This document shows positions 57,717-64,000 of a stretch of DNA of 64,000 bases, in pieces. A program made the translations under genes and the position numbers. The notes under the pieces are model-generated. The model made no database searches and had not been told where the DNA came from. It worked only from the letters and a program-made list of their open reading frames with translations. Every line of letters begins with the position of its first letter. Position 1 is the first letter of the stretch. The DNA comes from Cannabis sativa (Eukaryota > Streptophyta > Magnoliopsida > Rosales > Cannabaceae), in the NCBI RefSeq assembly GCF_029168945.1, contig NC_083604.1, forward strand, positions 7,804,812 through 7,868,811, in the 5' to 3' direction.

Positions 57717-59060
57717 TTAGATGAATGGATGGGATGGATTAGCAAAAGCAAGAATGTGAGGATCCCTCTCAAATAAAGCCATATTTTCTTTGCTAAGAGT
57801 CAACGAAACCTCCACACCACCATTCTTGGTGTCCATCAACTTCAAGACATTTTCATTGGAACTACTCGGTCTCCACGCCCAAATTGGCTTTCCCCACCCA
57901 AAGTTAACTTCATAGAAACCAAAATTACACCAGCTATTGCAAAGAAAAATCATGTTGTTATTCATATCATCATCAATTCCTTTAATCAACTCTACTACTT
58001 CCCTACACCACCTACCTTGTTTTTCACCATTATTATTACTATACTCTTTAATAGCTTTCCTCATTTTAAAGACCAAGTTTTTAAGTTCTAATTCTTCCTT
58101 ATTATTATACTCCACATGAACCACATAAGACCCCACAAGATTCCCACTAGTGTTTTCTTGGATTGGCTTAACCTTATCCCGTACGTTCACAAGTTGAGAC
58201 AAAAAAGAATAATATTTATTATTAGAATTTAATGAGTTAATCATGAGTTTATTTGATGATGCATTAATGGCACATTTCCAAACAAGGGCAGAAACTACTT
58301 CAACCCTAGTAGGGTTCTTAACTCTTTCACTACTAGCTTTCGATTTAAGAACATCGATCTTAGTTTTATCAAACACGTACCTCTTATTAACGGTTTTGAT
58401 CATTAAAGATTCTATATTGTTGTTGTTATTATTGTTTCTCTGATCTCGTGGCAGTGGGAACCAAATACTCTCTGGTGAAATGTCAAACTCCTTAGGAACG
58501 GTCAAAGTAAAGCGTTGAGCTGGGTTTGACCAGTTCTTCAAGAACATGCAAAGCGTGGCTGCGTCGGCTAACTTGTGGGACATGCATAGACCAATAGCTA
58601 ATCCTCCACACTCAAACAAAGTGGCTTGGACGAGCAACAAAGGGCTCGTGGCTGCCTCGGCTGACCTTGTCTTTGCCGGAAGAAGCCGCTCGAGAAGGAG
58701 ATCCTCGTTAGGGTTTTCTTCTAGAAAGGTTGAGAGAATGGTTTTGGATTTGGCTTCGATGAAAATGGCTCCTTGATCTGTGCATTCAACGATGTTGGAG
58801 TTGTTAATGTTGTCTATTTTTCCAGCTAGTGGGACATAGCTAGTTAAGGCTTCGGATAGAGATTTCTTTAATGTTGTAATAATAATATTATTATTAATAG
58901 CATCGGTACTAATTTGGTAGAAAAGAACAAGTGTGGTGTAAACTGGTGGAGCTCTTTGATCAAATAACGAAAGATTGAAGGTTTTGAGGTTTGGAGGAGT
59001 TGGAGAAGATGGTTTTATGTTTTCTCTACTAACAATCTCAACATGAAGATTATTCTCCAT
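57717..59060 (-). CDS. BAHD-4: BAHD acyltransferase with NFGWG variant
   Basis: Intact, intronless, 447 residues, ATG at 59060, stop TAA. Motifs: ENIKPSSPTPPNLKTF near 13-28, PLAGKI at 77-82 (others here have AGRI), catalytic HKLAD (H162-D166), NPTRVEVVSALVW at 249-261, the GNLVGSYVV strand at 306-314, and NFGWG at 386-390 in place of DFGWG. A run of seven asparagines (209-215) precedes the KRYVF strand. The HKLADAATL and CNFGFYEV blocks pair it with BAHD-1. The D-to-N change is in the structural motif, not the catalytic one; in studied BAHD enzymes mutation of this Asp often lowers activity, so a changed or weak activity is possible. Otherwise the frame is fully conserved. Confidence 0.93.
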   Translation of the reverse strand: MENNLHVEIVSRENIKPSSPTPPNLKTFNLSLFDQRAPPVYTTLVLFYQISTDAINNNIIITTLKKSLSEALTSYVPLAGKIDNINNSNIVECTDQGAIFIEAKSKTILSTFLEENPNEDLLLERLLPAKTRSAEAATSPLLLVQATLFECGGLAIGLCMSHKLADAATLCMFLKNWSNPAQRFTLTVPKEFDISPESIWFPLPRDQRNNNNNNNIESLMIKTVNKRYVFDKTKIDVLKSKASSERVKNPTRVEVVSALVWKCAINASSNKLMINSLNSNNKYYSFLSQLVNVRDKVKPIQENTSGNLVGSYVVHVEYNNKEELELKNLVFKMRKAIKEYSNNNGEKQGRWCREVVELIKGIDDDMNNNMIFLCNSWCNFGFYEVNFGWGKPIWAWRPSSSNENVLKLMDTKNGGVEVSLTLSKENMALFERDPHILAFANPSHPFI

Positions 59061-59150
59061 TCAATTTTTTTTTTTTTTTTTTGAAAAAAAAAATAAATTC
59101 TTCTGAATTAAGGTGAGGTTGTAGCTGGGGTATTATAATGGTTTTAGTCT

Positions 59151-59160
59151 TATATATATT
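59151..59160 (-). promoter_or_regulatory. Possible TATA box of BAHD-4
   Basis: Antisense reading aatatatata, about 90 bp upstream of the ATG. A 20-base T run (antisense A run) at 59066-59085 lies in the would-be 5' UTR. Confidence 0.35.
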
Positions 59161-59700
59161 TATTTATTTATATACTAGAGGCATCAACGTGGGATGCACG
59201 TTTTTTTTATTGTTCTTTTTGTATTTTTATTTACGCCAATTATGTACAATCACGGTTTTAAAAAAATACCACTTACAATCAAATATAACTCTATAATCAT
59301 AAACTAATAAATTACACATATAAGAACTCATTCCATGAAATTAAAAATGAAAACACATATAGGAACAAATTTGGCTTAATCTTCTATTTGTTTCAATTTG
59401 ATTTCAGAAACAATAAATAGTTTACTCTCAATCTCAAAACATAGATCATGAGATTTATCCCAAAATTCCATTTGACTTATGAAAATATCTAAATAAATTC
59501 AAGTTACTTTCTTAAGTAAGCTTAATTGAGGTGCATAAGTGCCTAACAATGCCCGAAAAATAAATAGATTTGACAAAATTTATGTTTATTAAAATATTTA
59601 TTTATATTATATTATCAATATCATATGATTTTTATGTATATAGTTATATATGGAGGAGCTTTCCATCTATAATTTTTGTTAAAATAAGAATTTTAATAAA
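59161..59700. other. BAHD-4 upstream region, no gene seen
   Basis: About 540 bp of AT-rich sequence up to the LINE target-site duplication. Nothing recognised. Confidence 0.5.
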
Positions 59701-59791
59701 TTGATGTCACTAGCTATTATTTAAAAATGCAATTTCCATGAATTTTCCTCAACTCTCAATCATATGTGTATAATTAATGTGATGTGATCCA
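59701..59791. repeat. Left copy of a 91-bp LINE target-site duplication
   Basis: ttgatgtcactagctatt...gatgtgatcca, repeated at 62656-62746 with four substitutions and no length change. Confidence 0.85.
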
Positions 59792-59797
59792 GCCTTC

Positions 59798-62627
59798 TAC
59801 CAAAAGTGTTGGCATGTGATTAAAGCCGATGTGACTAGCTATGTTCAACGTTTCTTTGAAAATGGGCGGTTTGATTCAGAGTGTAGTATGGCTAATGTGG
59901 TGCTCATCCCCAAGAAGAAGAACCCCGATACGATGAAGGACTTGAGGCCTATTGCTCTTTGTAATGTCTTGTACAAAGTTGTAACAAAGGTCATGGCAAA
60001 TAGGATGAAACCTTTCATGGATGCAATCATTTCAGACTCCCAAAGTGCATTCATACCTGGTAGATTGATCTCTGACAATGTGATGGTATCCTTTGAAGTC
60101 CTCCATTATCTAAAGCGAAAAAGGAAAGGTAAGACGGGTTTCATGGCGCTAAAACTTGACATGAGTAAGGCGTATGATAGGATTGAATGGCCTTTCTTGG
60201 AAGCTATGCTGTTGAAAATATGGGGTTTACTCATAGATGGATCGGTCTTATAATGGCTTGTGTCTCTTCTGCAAAGTATAAAGTCATTCATGGGTGTCAT
60301 GAAATGGGACCAATCACTCCCACTAGAGGTATTCGTCAAGGTGATCCGCTCTCCCCCTATTTGTTCATTTTGTGTGCGGAAGGGCTGTCATCTCTCTTGC
60401 GAAAATATGAACACCATGGTTATATCCACGGTTGTAAGGTAGCTAATGGGGCACCCCGAGTTTCACATATGTTATTCGCCGACGACAGCTATTTGTATTG
60501 TAAAGCTACGTTGAAAGAATCAGGCCGCATTCAGGAATTACTCCGTAAATTTGAGCTGGCATCGGGGCAACAAGTCAACTTGGCAAAATTTTCAATCTTC
60601 TTTAGTGTTAATACAGCACCATTGGTGAGAAGTCAAGTTTGTAGTTTCCTAAATGTCTCAGAGGCGGCTGAAGGAAGCTTCTATTTGGGTCTCCCTAGTA
60701 CTATGTCTCGCAACAAGACAATTGTTCTAGGATTCCTAAAAGACAAGGTGCGAAATCGGATACAAGGTTGGGAAGGCAAGTTTTTGTCTAGAGCGGGAAA
60801 AGAAATCCTCGTTAAAACTGTACTGCAATCCTTACCCACCTATGCCATGAGTGTTTTCCTTCTTCCTTTGGAGGTAAGCAGAGAAATAGAGCGAATGATG
60901 ACCAAGTTCTGGTGGCAAACATCGAAAAGTTCACATAAAGGCATTCATTGGATGGCTTGGGACAAGTTAAGTAAGAATAAGAAAGGGGGCGGTCTTGGTT
61001 TCTGTGATTTGCGGGATTTTAATTTGGCGATGTTAGGAAAACAAGGATGGAGATTAGTGTCTAGACCCGACTCTCTAGCTTCATGAGTGTTTAAAGCTAG
61101 ATACTATAATGGTGGTTCTTTTCTCACTGCCCAACTCGGCTCAAACCCAAGTTTCGTATGGCGAAGCATTTTGGAGGCTCAAGATTTAGTTCGAAGTGGT
61201 ACAAGATGGTGTGTGGGTAACGGTCATGTTATACCTGTGTTGGGAGAGCCTTGGTTACCAGATGCAACTAACCCCCATGTGATTTCAACTCACCCGTCCC
61301 TTGCTAATGCCACTGTGGCAAACCTTATGTCCATGGAGAATGGGGGTTGGGACAATGAAATTATTGAAGATCTCTTTGAAGTCCGGGACCAGCAACTGAT
61401 CAAGAGTATTCCTCTTCAAGCTCCCACGGCTTTGGACCAATTTTGTTGGACTTTGGAGACATCTGTGATTTACTCTGTCAAGAGTGCATATAGCTTCTTG
61501 CAGAAAGAGAAAGGCTACTGGTATGATGATCAAACTTCATCCTTCTGAAATAAATTGTGGAGTTTGAAAGTCCCTCCGAAGATAGTGAACCTGCTGTGGC
61601 GTGCCTGTACTGAATGTCTTCCCACCCTCGTTCAGCTTCGGATCAAGAGGGTGGTAAGTTGTCTCCTCTGTCCGTTGTGTCAGGCCGAAGAAGAATCCAC
61701 AATGCACTGCCTTGTCACTTGCACGGTGGTTCAGGAATGCTGGAATCGCGTAGGAATTGGTACTACAACTACACCAGCAACGTCCTTTCTGCAATGGTGC
61801 AGCAGCAAGTTCCAAGTTTTGAGTGGAGATCAGCGGTGTACAATGGCAGCGGTCTGTTGGGCCGTTTGGGAATTGGTACTACAACTACACCAGCAACGTC
61901 CTTTCTGCAATGGTGCAGCAGCAAGTTCCAAGTTTTGAGTGGAGATCAGCGGTGTACAATGGCAGCGGTCTGTTGGGCCGTTTGGGGAGCCCGAAATAAT
62001 CTTGTGTGGCAGAAAAAAGTCTTTAATCCCATAAATGTGGTCGCGTTTGCAACAAAGTATCTTGATCAATGGAAGAATGCTAGAAACTCCAATTTAGATA
62101 CATCTCGGTCTGAATTTCAGTTCGGCGATGGTAATGAGCATTGGACACCTCCAACTGGTAGTAGTATCAAGATTAATGTGGATGCGGCTTTGTTCGATGG
62201 TGGACACAAGTATGGTATAGGAATGGTGGCTCGAGATCGAAATGGCTTCCTCATTGAAGCCCGAACTGTTTTCTCACACGGCCTGGTTGATCCCCCCCTT
62301 GCAAAAGCTATAGGATTGAAGGAAGCGCTCAGTTGGATTAAGGAAATGCAATGGCAAAATGCTCTACTGGAATCCGACTGCCTTGGTGCTATTCAAGCTA
62401 TTCGTAGCTCTTTAAAAATACTTTCTTTGTTTGGCTTAGTTATTCATGATTGTAAGACTTTGATTAACTCTATTGGTAATGTTTCTGTTTCTTTTGTGAA
62501 ACGATCTGCTAATATAGTGGCCCATTACTTTGCGAAGGCTGCTATGTTACTCCATGATCGTCGTTTCAGTTTGGAGGATGTTCCAACTGATTTGCTACCT
62601 TGTTTGGTAGCTGAAGTTATTGATTAA
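59798..62627 (+). pseudogene. LINE ORF2 remnant: RT, zf-RVT, RNase H
   Basis: RT from about 59816: NVVLIPKKKNPDTMKDLRPIALCN, SAFIPGRLISDN, LKLDMSKAYDRIEW. A frameshift near 60235 then leads to the RGIRQGDPLSPYLFILCAEGLSSLL block (60331-60400) and the FADDSYLYC catalytic site (60475-60500). TGA at 61084-61086 and TGA at 61546-61548 interrupt it. zf-RVT follows near 61555-61740. A 116-bp tandem duplication at 61753-61984 shifts frame. The RNase H-like domain (RVT_3) is open from about 62170: INVDAALFDGG, LKEALSWIKE, LLESDCLGAIQAI, VSFVKRSANIVAH. Stop at 62625-62627. Non-functional. Confidence 0.9.
61753..61984 (+). repeat. Perfect 116-bp tandem duplication in the LINE
   Basis: Units 61753-61868 and 61869-61984, both starting ggaattggtactacaac and ending gggccgtttg, identical by eye. 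116 is not a multiple of 3, so the reading frame changes across it. Identity implies a recent duplication, after the insertion, or an assembly artefact. Confidence 0.9.
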
Positions 62628-62655
62628 TAAAATATTTGATCATTCAAAAAAAAAA

Positions 62656-62746
62656 TTGATGTGACTAGAAATTATTTAAAAATGCAATTTCAATGAATTT
62701 TCCTCAACTCTCAATCATATGTGTATAATTAATGTGATGTGATCCA
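62656..62746. repeat. Right copy of the 91-bp LINE target-site duplication
   Basis: ttgatgtgactagaaatt...gatgtgatcca, directly after the poly-A tail. Confidence 0.85.
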
Positions 62747-63462
62747 AAAATATTTTTAGCTGAAAAAATGTGATCAAAATTATTGTTTCCTTGATGCTTC
62801 CACTGCACTACACTAATAATGTACTTACTTTTCTCGTTTCTTGTAACTTTGAGAAGGAATTTCGAAACAAATGGATGTGTAACATATACGTTTATATAGA
62901 TACATACAAAGACTTTTGCGATTTAATTGAATATTCTAGTCAATGATTTTAATAACATTAATTTTGTTATATATTTTTGTCGTATATATATATATGCATG
63001 GTTTTTATTTTATATATACAAAACCTTTTTTTTTTTTTTTTTGAACAAAAAGATCACAAAACTTTTAGGTACGAATTTTGCACATTTGGTAATAAGGTAT
63101 TCTATATATCCATTTTTGAAAACTTTTAAGAAATTTATATTATTAAAAATAAAATTCAAACAATAATTATATGCATATCTTATTAATTGATTATTTTGAT
63201 CTTTATTTTTTACATTATAAATTATTCAAATAATTTCAGAATCACTTTAAATATTTATTATAATTACTATACATAATATCATATAAAAATATTAAAAAAA
63301 TAAATTTTATATGTTCTGAAAATAAAAAAACACCCCTAATATATACCTTAGAAATAGTCAGTCAACTGTATTAGATAGTACACAATTTAAGAAACACCAA
63401 CTTGCACGGTAGGTTTTAGCGGGACTAAAATTCTTCTATATGACTTTATGTTATTTATTTAT
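62747..63462. other. No gene seen
   Basis: About 715 bp, very AT-rich, with a T run at 63027-63042. No coding or element signal recognised. Confidence 0.5.
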
Positions 63463-64000
63463 TTTTTAATAGAAATGAAAACTTTATTAGTAAGAATCTT
63501 CAACCAATAGATAATAATTCAGCTAGAGTATTATACTCAATAAAATATACGAAGTGCATAAAAACAAGAGCTACGAGCAATATTATGAGTGTAGTTTTAT
63601 TTACAGAACGTATAATAAAATAAATCTCAACAGACTCCAAAGAAGCTAAGATAAGCTTACAATATATGAACCAATAAATCAGGTGACGGCATATGGCCGA
63701 TAGAGCTATGCAAAGCTTGGACAACAACTAAACAATCGTTACAAGTTGTACTCCCATCCAACCCTTTTTTTTATCCAACTTAGAGCCTCTTTGATGCCGA
63801 CGATCTCAGCAATAACAACATCAACACAACGAGGCTTACTAATTGAAAAAGCCTCAATAAGTTGGCCATAGCAATCACGGGCCACACCTCCAGTCCCATA
63901 CCAACCTTCAGAAACAAAAATAGCACTATCAACATTAACTTTAATCTTATTTGAACCCGCTTTAGACCAATGCTCAAGTCCCGTGTCCGAACCTGAAGGA
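63463..64000 (-). pseudogene. Antisense LINE RNase H remnant, runs off the window
   Basis: On the minus strand, 63760-63990 reads WSKAGSNKIKVNVDSAIFV, GTGGVARDCYGQLIEAF and IKEALSWIKK. This is homologous to the RVT_3 RNase H-like domain of the LINE at 62150-62350 (INVDAALFDGG, MVARDRNGFLIEAR, LKEALSWIKE). After a frameshift the remainder (63500-63727) is decayed, and an AT-rich 3' end is near 63463. The upstream part lies beyond 64000. Confidence 0.75.

Larger units (their letters stand above)
59792..62655 (+). mobile_element. 5'-truncated plant LINE with RNase H, long TSD
   Basis: 2864 bp bounded by the 91-bp direct repeat and ending in a poly-A tail (62646-62655) after aataaaatatttgatcattc. 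It begins inside the reverse transcriptase; ORF1, endonuclease and the RT N-terminus are absent, as expected for target-primed insertion that stopped early. The four differences between the duplicates suggest a moderately old insertion. Confidence 0.88.

Overview
This window is nuclear DNA from a flowering plant, most likely a eudicot. The evidence is four intronless BAHD acyltransferase genes in an AT-rich background full of plant LTR retrotransposons (Ty1/copia with initiator-Met-type primer sites, Ty3/gypsy, an Athila-like element), plant-type LINEs with an RNase H tail, and MITE/CACTA-type DNA elements. I cannot name the species; a Rosales relative is only a guess. I found no bacterial gene, CRISPR array, rRNA or tRNA gene.

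Host genes. All four intact genes are on the minus strand: BAHD-1 (7321-8688), BAHD-2 (9690-11045), BAHD-3 (37689-39065) and BAHD-4 (57717-59060). All have the HxxxD catalytic motif and the C-terminal DFGWG motif (NFGWG in BAHD-4). By motif, genes 1 and 4 form one subtype and genes 2 and 3 another, so the order is A-B-B'-A'. They look like one locally duplicated cluster pushed apart by transposons, and probably encode cytosolic acyl-CoA-dependent O- or N-acyltransferases of specialised metabolism (vinorine-synthase-like clade).

Layout. 1-7 kb: minisatellite, then a collapsed copia element (Copia-0) whose 3' LTR carries an antisense solo LTR. 7-11 kb: BAHD-1 and BAHD-2. 11.9-12.7 kb: a MITE nested in a MITE-like repeat. 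12.7-28.6 kb: a GC-rich repeat split by a complete copia element with TSDs (Copia-I, 13122-25573), itself carrying a TGTAAC...TTACA solo LTR inside gag, and by a second such solo LTR (25948-28034). 28.6-34.3 kb: tandem repeats and a non-autonomous Athila-like element with one open 345-codon ORF. 34.7-37.1 kb: LINE remnants on both strands. 37.3-39.1 kb: MITE and BAHD-3. 39.9-53.7 kb: a decayed copia (Copia-II) split by a second 9.2-kb copia (Copia-III). 54.3-55.4 kb: CACTA-like non-autonomous element. 57.7-59.1 kb: BAHD-4. 59.7-62.7 kb: 5'-truncated LINE with a 91-bp target-site duplication. 63.5-64 kb: antisense LINE RNase H remnant.

Target-site duplications read directly from the sequence fix most insertion boundaries and give an insertion order. 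Every recognisable pol gene is broken. The only open element-encoded frame of note is the gag-like ORF of the Athila-like element.
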